Program-made: the position numbers and the translations under genes | Shown: positions 44,201-58,075 of the stretch, one piece after another | Position numbering within the stretch: position 1 is the stretch's first letter | Layout: the number at the start of each line of letters is the position of its first letter | NCBI GenBank assembly: GCA_026936335.1 | Contig: JAPMXV010000058.1 | Location: 1-64,000, forward strand | DNA: 64,000 nucleotides | Direction: 5' to 3' | From: Mantamonas sphyraenae | Lineage: Eukaryota; CRuMs; Mantamonadidae | The notes under the pieces: model-generated | What the model saw: only the letters and a program-made list of their open reading frames with translations | What the model was told of the DNA's origin: nothing | Databases searched by the model: none

Positions 44201-47200
44201 AGGCGATGCATCGTGGACGCATGGCACGCAGGCAGTATCAGACGGAACGGGAACGCGCTGCGGGCAGGGATGGACGTGGCAGCACACGAGGATCACGTGA
44301 TCAAGGACCGACTGTGCGTCGCAATGATGAAGCGATGATGCGCAGTGGAAGACGCCACAGCCCAGCCGTATCCAAGGACAACGGGGGACCTGGTCGACAG
44401 GTCACACGGCAACGCAGCTCGATGGACAGGATGCGAGCGCAAGAGCGTCGCGAGAAGGAAGAGGAAGAGAAGGAGCTTGAGGAGGCAGCTCTTCGCATTC
44501 AAGCGATGCAGCGTGGACGCATGGCACGCAGGCAGTACCAGACGGAACGGGAACGCAGGACGGCAGGTGGGCGTGATCGACGCGATCGCACGTCTCGCTC
44601 TCGCTCGAGCAGTCGCACACGCACAGGACGCACCAGCCGCACGCCGTCACCCAAGGGTCGCACACGGGGCACAGCCACCACACCCAAGGGAGTACAACGT
44701 CAACAGCAAGGCATCGTATGCGTGAGTACGATGCCAAGAGGCGTGCGGAGAAGGAGAAACAGGCAGAGGAGCGGCAGCTCTGCGCATCCAGGCGATGCAT
44801 CGTGGACATGGCACGCAGGCAGTATCAGACGGAACGGGAACGCGCTGCGGGCAGGGATGGACGGGCAGCACACGAGGATCACGTGATCAAGGACCGACTG
44901 TGCGTCGCAATGAAGCCGATGCGAGTGGAAGGCACAGCTCTGCGTATCCAAGGACAGGCGACCTGGTCGACAGGTCACACGGCAACGCAGCTCGATGGAC
45001 GCATGCAGCGCAAGAGCGTCGCAGTAAGAGACGAGAAGGAGCTTGAGGAGGCAGCTCTTCGCATTCGCGATGCAACGTGGACGCATGGCACGCAGGCAGT
45101 ACCAGACGGAACGGGAACGCAGGACGGCAGGTGGGCGTGATCGACGCGATCGCACGTCTCGCTCTCGCTCGAGCAGTCGCACACGCACAGGACGCACCAG
45201 CCGCACACCGTCACCCAAGGGTCGCACACGGGGCACAGCCACCACACCCAAGGGAGTACAACGTCAACAGAGCAAGGCGGATCGCATGCGCGAGTACGAT
45301 GCCAAGAGGCGTGCGGAGAAGGAGAAACAGGCAGAGGAGCTGGCCGAGGAGGAGGCAGCTCTGCGCATCCAGGCGATGCATCGTGGACGCATGGCACGCA
45401 GGCAGTATCAGACGGAACGGGAACGCACTGCGGGCAGGGATGGACGTGGCAGCACACGAGGATCACGTGATCAAGGACCGACTGTGCGTCGCAATGACGA
45501 AGCGATGATGCGCAGTGGAAGACGCCACAGCCCAGCCGTATCCGAGGACAACGGGGGACCTGGTCGACAAGTCACACGGCAACGCAGCTCGATGGACAGG
45601 ATGCGAGCGCAAGAGCGTCGCGAGAAGGAAGAGGAAGAGAAGGAGCTTGAGGAGGCAGCTCTTCGCATTCAAGCGATGCAACGTGGACGCATGGCACGCA
45701 GGCAGTACCAGACGGAACGGGAACGCAGGACGGCAGGTGGGCGTGATCGACGCGATCGCACGTCTCGCTCTCGCTCGAGCAGTCGCACACGCACAGGACG
45801 CACCAGCCGCACGCCGTCACCCAAGGGTCGCACACGGGGCACAGCCACCACACCCAAGGGAGTACAACGTCAACAGAGCAAGGCGGATCGCATGCGCGAG
45901 TACGATGCCAAGAGGCGTGCGGAGAAGGAGAAACAGGCAGAGGAGCTGGCCGAGGAGGAGGCAGCTCTGCGCATCCAGGCGATGCATCGTGGACGCATGG
46001 CACGCAGGCAGTATCAGACGGAACGGGAACGCACTGCGGGCAGGGATGGACGTGGCAGCACACGAGGATCACGTGATCAAGGACCGACTGTGCGTCGCAA
46101 TGATGAAGCGATGATGCGCAGTGGAAGACGCCACAGCCCAGCCGTATCCAAGGACAACGGGGGACCTGGTCGACAAGTCACACGGCAACGCAGCTCGATG
46201 GACAGGATGCGAGCGCAAGAGCGTCGCGAGAAGGAAGAGGAAGAGAAGGAGCTTGAGGAGGCAGCTCTTCGCATTCAAGCGATGCAGCGTGGACGCATGG
46301 CACGCAGGCAGTACCAGATGGAACGGGAACGCAGGACGGCAGGTGGGCGTGATCGACGCGATCGCACGTCTGGTTCCACAAAGTCGCCAACACCCAAACA
46401 GTCACCGTCCGTGTCCAACTCACATCGTGGTGGACGTGGATCCCGTGGTGCTTCCCCCCAACGCCACGCTGCTGCCACGTCCCGCACACCAAACCAAAAC
46501 ACGGAGAGTGTTCGGCAACGGAAGACGCTGACCCAACGCGCCAAGACTCGAAAGGACGACCCCGAGGATGATTTTGAAAGGTTGGAACAGCACCGTGCCG
46601 CTGTGGCCATCCAAAAGACGTACCGTGGGCGCCAGGCACGTCGAAATGTCCAGCAGCAACAGCACCCGCAAAAGACAGATCAACCACCAGCACGCAGAGG
46701 AAGAGCTGCTCCAGTTTCCACCAAACGCCCCCAGTTCGTGAGCGACGACGACGAAGACGACGACGAAGACGATCTTGACGCCCTGTTGGACACGCCGCAT
46801 CGCACACGCGCACGTGTTCCAGCGCGCAAGGGACCATCCACATCCAGCATCGCAGCTCGTAAGCGCATCTCCACGGACGACGATGACGACGATGATGATC
46901 TCAACGCCCTGTTGGACACACCAAACACACGCGGCCGAGCACGTCCCGCTGCGAGTCCAGCAGCGCGAGCCCGCGCTGCTCCCACCCGCAACTCACGGCC
47001 TAGCTCCACACGCAGTGTCTCTACGCCTCCAGAAGCTGATTTGATTGACGACGACGACATTGACGACGATGATCTTGACGCCCTGTTGGACACGCCGCAT
47101 CGCCAACGCCGCCAGCGCGCAGAACCGAACCGGGGTGGCCCGCGATCTCGTGGCGCCGTACAAACACAACCACGTGCGCGTGGTCGTGCCGCTCAGGCTC

Positions 47201-47301
47201 CTTCGCCGGGTGGACCCCGTCGTGGCGCAAGAGCAGTCGCCCCGATTGACGAATTTTCGTCGGACGACGACGACCTCGACGCCCTTCTGGCTGAAGAGTA
47301 A
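41235..47301 (+). CDS. Giant IQ-motif repeat coiled-coil protein, IQCE-like; two disrupted patches
   Basis: One gene of about 2,000 residues, read in three pieces: 41235 to about 43230, about 43339 to 44700, and about 45043 to 47301. The Ser/Arg-rich N-terminus leads to a coiled coil (about residues 200-480; MNDEMMVLKEGMARLEHENR, RNFRQSLKYTKMDEIQ) resembling IQCE, a ciliary-base protein. The rest holds many IQ motifs (AAKRIQAIQRGRIARKQYQ; AALRIQAMQRGRMARRQYQ), each a calmodulin site, in two kinds of tandem unit. The C-terminus has one more IQ (AVAIQKTYRGRQARR) and four acidic motifs of the form DDDLDALLDTP. A 52-base irregularity near 43210-43330 shifts frame, and 44700-45075 is peppered with small deletions; both look like poorly resolved repeat sequence rather than real inactivation. 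Confidence 0.7.
42721..43884 (+). repeat. 210-bp tandem repeat (type A IQ unit), about six copies, one aberrant
   Basis: The landmark gggagagcttgcaggagaag falls at 42721, 42931, 43141, 43403, 43613 and 43823. Spacings are 210, 210, 262, 210 and 210 bases. The 210-base unit encodes 70 residues with one IQ motif. The third copy (43141-43402) is a mosaic: part of the unit is missing and pieces of the unit are inserted out of order. Its 52 extra bases are not a multiple of three. Other copies are nearly identical, implying recent homogenisation. Confidence 0.93.
43885..46370 (+). repeat. 606-bp tandem repeat (type B IQ unit), four full units, one degraded
   Basis: The landmark cttcgcattc occurs at 43885, 44491, 45057, 45661 and 46267, spacings 606, 566, 604 and 606 bases. 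Each unit encodes 202 residues with two IQ motifs and an Arg/Ser-rich linker (RDRTSRSRSSSRTRTGRTSR). The 44491-45661 pair is 42 bases short in total through many small deletions, concentrated in 44700-45075. The loss is a multiple of three, so the frame downstream is recovered. Confidence 0.93.
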
Positions 47302-47334
47302 ACGTTCCAGTGCATTCATTGACACTCACCTCTT

Positions 47335-48510
47335 TCAAATTTGCGTCAGGATGTCCACCCCATTCGCTGTGACGAGTACCGTGTGCTCAAATTGGGCCGA
47401 ACGTTTGCTGTCTGCCGTGAGCACCGTCCACAGGTCTGGCCACAGCAGGTCGTCCACGGTACCCTCGTTGAGCATGGGCTCAATGGTGAAGGTGATGTTT
47501 TCGCGCATGTGGCCCGGGTACGAATTGCGCGAGTGCAGAATGAGTGGTGGTGCATGAAACGTGTCACCAATCCCGTGTCCACAGTACCCCTCGGGCACTG
47601 TGTACCCGTATGGCTCTGCCACATCACACACGGCGTCTCCAATGGCAGAGAAAGCGACTCCAGGAGCACAAACATCAATGCCTGCCTGCAAGCTGCGCTG
47701 CGTGACCTCCACTAGCTGCCGCCCATCCTCGTCCACATTGCCGACAAGATATGTCCGCGATGTGTCGCCATGCATGCCGAATTTGTACACGGTCACATCC
47801 ACGTTGATAATGTCCCCATCCTGTAACTCCCGCGAGTCTGGAATACCATGGCACACCACGTTGTTCACGCTCGTGCACACGCTCTTGGGGAAGCCACGAT
47901 AGTTCAGTGGCGATGGGTATGCGTCGTGCGATACCACAAATTCGTGGATCCGCGCATCAATCTCTTCTGTGCTCACGCCAATCCCCACCAGAGTCTCTGC
48001 AAAACACAGCGTTTCGGCGGCAAGCTTGCACGCGTCCCTCTGCCTTGCAATCTGCTCCGCGCTCTTAATTTCAATGTGATCGGCCATGTCCCGCACTTTT
48101 CCTGTCTTTGCGTACGGCGGACGAGCGATGTGTGCCGGCACGCTCCGCATGGGGCTCACCACTCCCGGCGTGTCAATGGCCTCGTACGCAAGCCCTCGCA
48201 CACCGCCTACCCTCGAGCTCCGTGTCCAGATGCCCGACGAAGAACCATCCCATGCAAGTCCTATTCCCTGCATGCGCGTGTGTGATCCATCCACGCCCGT
48301 CCATGTGGCAAACGAGCGAGTCCCTGGTCCGGGCTGCCTTTCCTGAACCTCCCCCTGTGTTTCTTCCGCGTTCTCAGCCTGCTCCGCCATTTCTGCCTGT
48401 GCCAATTTGCTTTTGATGATCCGACGTGCAATCCTCTCTGCCCGTTTCTTCTGCCGACTCGTGACAAACTTGCCCTTCTTCAACAACGACCCGCCAACCC
48501 CGCTGCTCAT
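47335..48510 (-). CDS. Methionine aminopeptidase, type I
   Basis: Single exon; ATG at 48510 gives 391 residues. An in-frame ATG at 48582 would add 24. Removes initiator Met from nascent proteins with a dinuclear metal centre. All five metal ligands are in place: NVDVTVYKFGMHGDTSR (two Asp), GHGIGDTFHAPP (His), TFTIEPML (Glu) and QFEHTVLV (Glu). NYRGFPKSVCTSVNNVVCHG is the type I substrate-pocket signature. The N-terminal ~150 residues are basic then low-complexity and lack the zinc fingers of cytosolic MetAP1, so an organellar (MetAP1D-like) enzyme is possible. The 48510 start leaves 70 bases to the divergent CFAP96 gene. Confidence 0.92.
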   Translation of the reverse strand: MSSGVGGSLLKKGKFVTSRQKKRAERIARRIIKSKLAQAEMAEQAENAEETQGEVQERQPGPGTRSFATWTGVDGSHTRMQGIGLAWDGSSSGIWTRSSRVGGVRGLAYEAIDTPGVVSPMRSVPAHIARPPYAKTGKVRDMADHIEIKSAEQIARQRDACKLAAETLCFAETLVGIGVSTEEIDARIHEFVVSHDAYPSPLNYRGFPKSVCTSVNNVVCHGIPDSRELQDGDIINVDVTVYKFGMHGDTSRTYLVGNVDEDGRQLVEVTQRSLQAGIDVCAPGVAFSAIGDAVCDVAEPYGYTVPEGYCGHGIGDTFHAPPLILHSRNSYPGHMRENITFTIEPMLNEGTVDDLLWPDLWTVLTADSKRSAQFEHTVLVTANGVDILTQI

Positions 48511-48580
48511 TGCCTGCTGCCCAAGTTTTTGTGCCTGCCCAGGCGTTGGCAAACAAACCACACCCAGACCCCCCACTACC
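48511..48580. promoter_or_regulatory. 70-base divergent region between MetAP and CFAP96 genes
   Basis: If MetAP starts at 48510, 70 bases separate it from the CFAP96 ATG at 48581. If it starts at 48582, the two start codons overlap in one CATG (48580-48583). The stretch contains gcgttggcaaac, similar to ttggcc-type sequence in two other divergent spacers. No TATA box. Confidence 0.4.
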
Positions 48581-50083
48581 ATGTCGCGTAGGTCCAGCCG
48601 CCGTCGCGACGGCACCTACACGGGCAAGTTGGAGAACCACAACGACCTCCGCACCATGGGCGTCTTTACCTTCCCGTCCATCTTGTCGAACGGCGACCCG
48701 TACAAAGACACCAAAGTCGGTATGTTGCCCCGTTGGCTGCTTCATGCATCCATCCTTGTTCCCCGTCAGCTTTTTCGTGCCCACTTCCATGTCTCCCCGG
48801 TCTCCACTCTCCACGGGTCGCTGCCCTGTCGAGGGGTACGGGGGTCCCATCGTTTTGAATGGAAGCTTCCGCCGTGGCCCTTGCACCTTTTGGGCCATTG
48901 TCGCTGGCCTATGCCTGATGGACATGTCACATACAGGGTCCCACGGCGCTATGCGACCGATTCGCAATGCATGGCAGCAAAGGGGGTATCGTGGTGCCGC
49001 CTGGTCGGCCCAGGGTGACGCAGAGGACGGGTGTATCCACTCGGAGTGGCAACGGTCGAAAATTGCCCAAGACCATGCCCCATGGGCCCCAGAAGCATGG
49101 TGCGATACTGACACTTACCTCATCGTATCCACCACGGATAATTGGACAATTCACCATGTCATCTGCCTGGACGGCGTGTGTTGAACATGCCCTCAGAGCC
49201 GCACTCGAGGTTCCGGTCGTTGGAACATCGACAGTTCCAGACGTCGCCGATCAAAAAGGGAAAGACTGCCGACGTGTACATGAGCACGTACGAGTACAAA
49301 ACGGATCCGTACGTGGATCCGCAGAGTCTTCAGCTGCGCATGGAGAGCAAGAAGAAGGACGGAGCGCAGCCGTGGGTGCCGACGCCAGGACCGAAAAAGA
49401 GCACTGGTATGGGCTCCACGTACGGCCTTCTGGACAAGAAATTCCAGTATGCGCACGACGAGTATGTGGACAACATCAGCAGCGTGCGTGATCGACGAAA
49501 GCGCAAGACGGCTCGTAGGGAGTACGACGCAGACGGCAAGCCCAACTTCAAGGTCAACTATCCCAAGAAGGGTGGGTATGGATACCCCGGGACAGCCATT
49601 GGTGGTGGGGACGTGCGCTACGAGTCGGATCCGTACGAGGACCCGAGCAAGCTGCTCGCGAATCTGCGCAAGACAAAGCTGCCCAAGGACCAGCCGCCGT
49701 TTGTGGCCAGCACACGCAAGGTGTCCGACGTGTTTGACAAACGTGTGTTTAGCGAGGACACGGCCACAAAGCGCATGGCTGCCAAGAAGGAACGCACCGA
49801 GGCTCGCCGCCGTAAAAAGAAGAAGGAGATCAAGCCGTTTGTGCCCAGCGGAACCGGGGCCAAGAACACCATCGGCAAGTTCCCCGAGCACATGGTGGAC
49901 GAATATGACGATCCCATCACGCTGTTCAACGAGGGAGGCAAGAACCTGAAGAACCGCAAGAAGAAGAAGAACCGCAACCGGGAGAAGCTGGGAGTGTTTA
50001 AGCCAGCCAGTGCCACAGCCACTGTCATTCCCACTCGCAGTATTTCCAAAGCAAACATTGGATTGTCGCCACGCACGCTGTGA
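48581..50083 (+). CDS. CFAP96: Cilia- and flagella-associated protein 96 (C4orf47 family)
   Basis: Two exons, 48581-48719 and 49197-50083; intron 48720-49196 (GTATGT...CCTCAG, phase 1); 341 residues. CFAP96-type landmarks: TMGVFTFPSILSNGDPY at the start, RQFQTSPIKKGKTADVYM just after the splice, KSTGMGSTYGLLD, a Pro-Lys-Lys-Gly-Gly-Tyr-Gly-Tyr block, and several 'DPY' repeats. The protein is Lys/Arg-rich, mostly non-globular, and a good candidate axonemal or basal-body microtubule-associated component. Its presence indicates that the organism builds a flagellum. Confidence 0.85.
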
Positions 50084-50152
50084 GAGGAGCAGGGAGCGCA
50101 CGCGGGGCCAAATCCTTGCCACGTGCATCGAATTGAACCCAGGAATTTCACA

Positions 50153-53100
50153 ATGCAATCTCGGAGAGTTGTGCTCGTAGTGTGGATGATTGTGGGGTTG
50201 CTGTGTATGGCGGGTGACGTGGTGCACGGTGACGAGAATGGAGCGGCCAAGAACATTGCCGTCAACGTGGAATCGCAGTGGTTTGAAACCTCACGGCTGG
50301 ACGAGGCTGTCGAGTACTTTGGTAGCCAGAGCGAAGAGCGACTGTGGTCGTATGTAGAGGCTTTGAATGCGGTGGAGGTGGACCAGAGCGCCGAGGGAGC
50401 GTGGAACTCGGAGGAGGTTGTGGACAAGGCGCTGGAGGCTGGCCGGGTGCTACTGGGCGACACGACGAGTCAGGCTGAGGACGAGGGGCTTGGCATGCGT
50501 GTTTTCCGCGCAGTGCTGGCCACTCGAGCCATGTCGCCTCGTGTTGCGTTGCACACAGCTGTGTACATGGCGAGCGGAGCCGAGACGCCCGAGTGCAGCT
50601 CGTGGGTCACCTTTCGAGGCCGCGCATTCTGCGATGTGGCGTCGCTGCTGCAGGAAATGTCTCCCCACGTTCACAAGGATGACGATCTGACGGACAGGGT
50701 GGCGGAGTACTCGGGATCGCCACGGGAAGGAGGTAGGGCCGCGAGAGTGGACACGTCATGCGCGGCGGCCTCGGCGGAAACAAGCGCTGTGCGCTGTTCC
50801 CCTCGCCAACACACACACGCACACGCACACACCTCGCTCACACAAACACACTCCTCCACAGGTGACGAGTACAACAAGGAAGTGGACCACGTGTACCCGA
50901 GCACGTACGCACATTCGACGGCGTTGTACACGGCGGTGCTGCACACGCGTGCGGTTGGTTCGCCCCTGTTCCGCAAGCTGCACGAAGCTCTGAAGAGGGC
51001 AGCGCGTCTGCACCACGTGCGCTACGTGTTGCGCATGGTTGATCCAGACGCACACAAGCGTGGCCGGTTCAATCTGCAGAGCTACGGTGTCGAGCTGGCC
51101 ATCAAGAGCACCGAGTACAAGGTCATCGATGACAGCGCTGTGTTCACTCCGGAAGGTGAGGGAAAACAGCAGGGCACATTCGACACACATCTGTTCCCCT
51201 CCATCTGTCCCTCCATACATGTGTCCTAACACAACACCCAACCACACAGACCAACCAACCCCGCCGGCCAGTCTTGACATCCCGCCCTCGCTGCACTGGC
51301 AGCAGGTGGGCATGAACCTGACTGCAATCAAGACTTGGCAGGACAAAGCTGGCCAAGACGAGGCCTTGGAGGAGCTGGAGGACTCATTGAGCAAAGAGGA
51401 GGCTGTGCGCAAGCTGGACGTGTGGCAGTTGCAGGACCTCGGTTTCCAGGCATCGCAGCTGGTGCTGGGAAGCGCCGATCCGCTGGAGGCGCTGGAGCAG
51501 GTGAGTCAGAACTTCCCTGCGCTGGCACACACGGTGGCACACGTCAAGGTGGACACGACGATGAAGGAGGCGCTTCGTACATACCAGCAGCACTACATGG
51601 GCAAGGGCACGAACCGAGTTCTGCTCAACGGTCGCCCCGTAGAGGAGAGCAGCACAGTGTACTCGCTGCTGCGTCAGCTGGAACAGGACCAGCGAATCGT
51701 GCAGGGGATCGCAGACGCTGGCGTGGATGCGAAACACGTGGGACGCGTGTTTCCCCGCTCGTACCACATGCAGACGTCAGCGCGCGTGGATGCACGTGGC
51801 GACGCAGTGCGCTATATCAACGACCTGGAACGGGATGGCATGTACCGATCGTGGCCGAGCAGTGTGCGCGAACTGCTTGCACCAACCTACCAAGGCCAGA
51901 TCAAGTTTGTGCGCAAGAACCTGTACACGGCTGTGCTGGTGTTGGACGCATCCATGATGAACAGCCTGCGTCTGGTCAACTCTGTGTTTCGCTACTGGCG
52001 CAATCAGGCGCCTGTCCGCTTTGCCTTTCTCTTTGTGGGTCAGGTGAACAAGCAAAGCACCAGTACGGATGATGTGGTCGAAGAGGTGGCTCTGAGCGAT
52101 ATTTCCGATGCAGGCAACGAGGTAAGCGATCGTGTGGCCCGTCTGTATTACTACCTGCTGGAAAAGCTGGGCAACAACGCAGCGATGAATTTTCTGCTGC
52201 AGCTGTACCAGGCTGGTTATCGTGCTGGCGTAAGTGGACGCCTGGAGATGACGCATGTGCAGCAGGCCTTTGGTGGTGTGCTGGGCACGATGGGGCGCCT
52301 GTCGCATCGTGGCGCGTTTGAGGGGGTTATGCACGACGACGACGAGGCAGCGATGCAGATGAAGGCACAGACGCAGTTGCTGCGTGAGAAGGGCCTGTAC
52401 ACGGCCAACACGATGCTGATCAACGGTATGGTGTATGCTGGCGACCAGGTGGACGAGGTGCTTGTGCAGTCGGTGTTTGATGAGGCAGCACGGTTGCGCA
52501 TGTTTGTGCACCAGGGCAAGCTGACGGACAAGGACTCGGTGTACGACTGGTTGATGGAGCAGCCCGGCGTCGTGCCGCGTCTCAACAAGGCCATTCTGTC
52601 TGTGGGTGGCGGAGGCAACAAGAACGACGGCGCGGTCCTCAAGTTTGCGGACCTGACCACGGCCGAAGCAATGGCTGTGGACGAGAAGCTGGCCTACCTT
52701 TCGAACCGCAAGGGGAGCAAGTATCACAAGAGCGCCAGCGTGTGGGTGGTGACCGACATGAGCAGGCCCGAGGGGGTGCAGATGGCCAAGCGTGCCATGA
52801 AGTGGGTGGCCGACGAAAAGGGCAGCTCACATCTGTTCCGTGTGGCCGTGCTGCACCATGGCACCGAGGCGGCACACGAAGCCGTGCAGCAAGTGTACGC
52901 CGAGGCCGGAGTGGAGACATCGGGCAGCGCGGACATGCGTGCACATCGGTCGTTTGTGGAGCAGGTGCTTGGGGTGCCCATGGGCCACAGTGCGTTGGTG
53001 CTGAACGGACGCGTGATGGACCTGGGCAAAGAGTCGGCTGCACAGTTTGTGGAAGGCGACATGGCGCTGCTGGAGCACACAGAGACGTACGGCGTGAGCA

Positions 53101-54938
53101 CACGGGTGTACGGGGCATTGGCCGACCTGCCGGAAATGGAGAGGATGAGCAAACGCCAGCGTTCGCAGGCTGTGATGCGCATTGTCAGTGTGGTAGCCAA
53201 GGATGCAGCGGAAAAGGTGCGCACCGAACTGCCAGGTGCAGTGTTCCAGACGCGTGATGTGGCGTACCGAAGCCACGCGAACGGCGGGGACAGCCAAGCA
53301 GTGCGCGTGCAGGCCATTGTGGATCCGCTGAGCGTGTACGCGCAAAAGATGAGTGTGCTCATGCGCTGGTTGCGCGACGAGTTTGGCGCAAGCGTGGATG
53401 TGGCGATGAACCCTGTGGAAGGGATAACAGACATGCCTCTGAAGTCGTTCTACAGATACACAGTGGACAGCCGCAGGACCACGGGCAAGGGACCGTGGAC
53501 AGTGTTTGCAGGTGTGCCTGCAAACGGAGTGCTGACGATGAACCTGGCCGCACCGGAGTACTGGCTGATTGAGGCTGAGCGAGCGGCGCACGACCTGGAC
53601 AACATCCGGCTGCTGGACCTGGGCGAGGCGGAGACGATGTATGCGACGTATCGCATGAAGCACTTGGTGGTAACAGGCCATTGCTATGACGCAGACGTGC
53701 GAGATGCCCCACGTGGGCTGGAACTTACGCTGGGCAAGTACGACACCATTGTGATGAGCAACCTGGGCTACTTCCAGCTCAAGAGTCAGCCGGGCGTGTG
53801 GCCACTGGAGCTGAAGGAGGGACGTGGGCGAGAGCTGTATGAGATGAGCCGTGGCGGCGCAGAGAGCCACCGCATGGAGGTGGCCGTGCAGTCGTGGGAA
53901 GGCAAGGTGGTGCGCCTGTGGGTCAACAAGCGTGCAGGCAAGGAACAGGAGGAGCTGCTGGTGGATGAGAACGAAAAGAAGGGCTCGGGAAGCGGAGGGC
54001 TGTTTGGCATGATGCGCAACATGATGGGCGGCAACAAAAAGCAAGCCGAGGAGGAGGCGGCGGAGCAGGAAGCCAAGGCAGCCAAGAACGGGGTGGCAAC
54101 GCGAAAGAAGCAGGCAGACATCAACGTGTTCTCCATTGCAAGTGGACACCTGTACGAACGCTTCCTGCGCATCATGGTGTTGAGCGTGATGAAGCACACA
54201 AAGAAGAGCGTCAAGTTCTGGTTCCTGGGCAACTACCTGTCGCCGCAGTTCAAGAAACTGATGCCGCGGATGGCAGCTCGATATGGCTTTGAGTACGAAC
54301 TGGTATCGTACCAATGGCCGTCGTGGCTGAACAGGCAGACGGAAAAGATGCGTCTGATCTGGGCGTACAAGGTGCTGTTCCTGGACGTGCTGTTCCCCAT
54401 CGACCTGGACAAGATCATCTTTGTGGACGCAGACCAGGTGGTGCGTGCAGACCTGTACGAGCTGATTCAAATGGACCTGCATGGGCGTGTGGCCGGGTAC
54501 ACGCCGTTCTGCAACTCGCGCGCGGACATCGAGGGCTTCCGCTTCTGGAAGTCGGGATTCTGGAAGCAACATCTGCAGGGTCGCCCCTACCACATTTCCG
54601 CCCTGTACGTGGTGGACCTGAAGCGCTTCCGGGCGCTGGGCGCGGGTGATCAGTATCGCGTCACGTACGAAAGTTTGTCCAAGGACCCGAACAGCTTGAG
54701 CAACCTGGATCAGGATCTGCCGAACTACCTGCAACACGTTGTACCGTTGCACTCGTTGCCGCAGGAGTGGCTGTGGTGCGAGAGTTGGTGCAGCGAAGAG
54801 AGCAAGGCACGTGCAAAGACTATTGATCTGTGCAACAACCCCATGACCAAGGTGCCCAAACTCGAAGCAGCTGTGACGATTATTCCCGAGTGGCGCGAGC
54901 TGGACAAGGAGGCGCGAGCGAGCGTGGGCTTGGCGTGA
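50153..54938 (+). CDS. UGGT: UDP-glucose:glycoprotein glucosyltransferase
   Basis: Three exons: 50153-50732, 50862-51155 and 51250-54938; introns 50733-50861 (129 bases, stop-free and in frame) and 51156-51249, both phase 1; 1,520 residues, typical of UGGT. The enzyme senses misfolded glycoproteins in the ER and re-adds glucose so that calnexin/calreticulin can rebind. A signal peptide (residues 1-25) is followed by the large folding-sensor region of thioredoxin-like and beta domains. The C-terminal GT24 catalytic domain has INVFSIASGHLYERFL, FVDADQVVRADLYEL (DxD-type metal site, near residue 1349) and LPQEWLWCESWC. The protein ends ...ASVGLA with no KDEL/HDEL-type retrieval signal. Confidence 0.93.
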
Positions 54939-57897
<2,959 letters not shown>

Positions 57898-58075
57898 GCA
57901 CGTGCAACCGGCTGACAGCATTGAAGAATGAACATCCCACGCTTCCCTTCCCTTCCCTTCCCCCCTCCCCCTCTTTGCAGCCTCCTTGCTTTCTCCCTTG
58001 CATGGCACCGCCCAACACAACCCGACCACAAAGACCCCCCTTTCCACGTTCCTCCATTTCCCCTCCCATCCACTC

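Noticed and set aside
42650-46280. Long open frames on the minus strand opposite the IQ repeats (Ser/Arg- and Cys/Val-rich proteins).
   Set aside because: They are mirror images of the repeat units, repeat with the same period and have no independent protein features.
42721-46370. The IQ-repeat gene as a pseudogene because of its frame breaks.
   Set aside because: Breaks are confined to two patches that differ from otherwise near-identical repeats, and coding quality is high on both sides, so sequence error in the repeats is the simpler reading.
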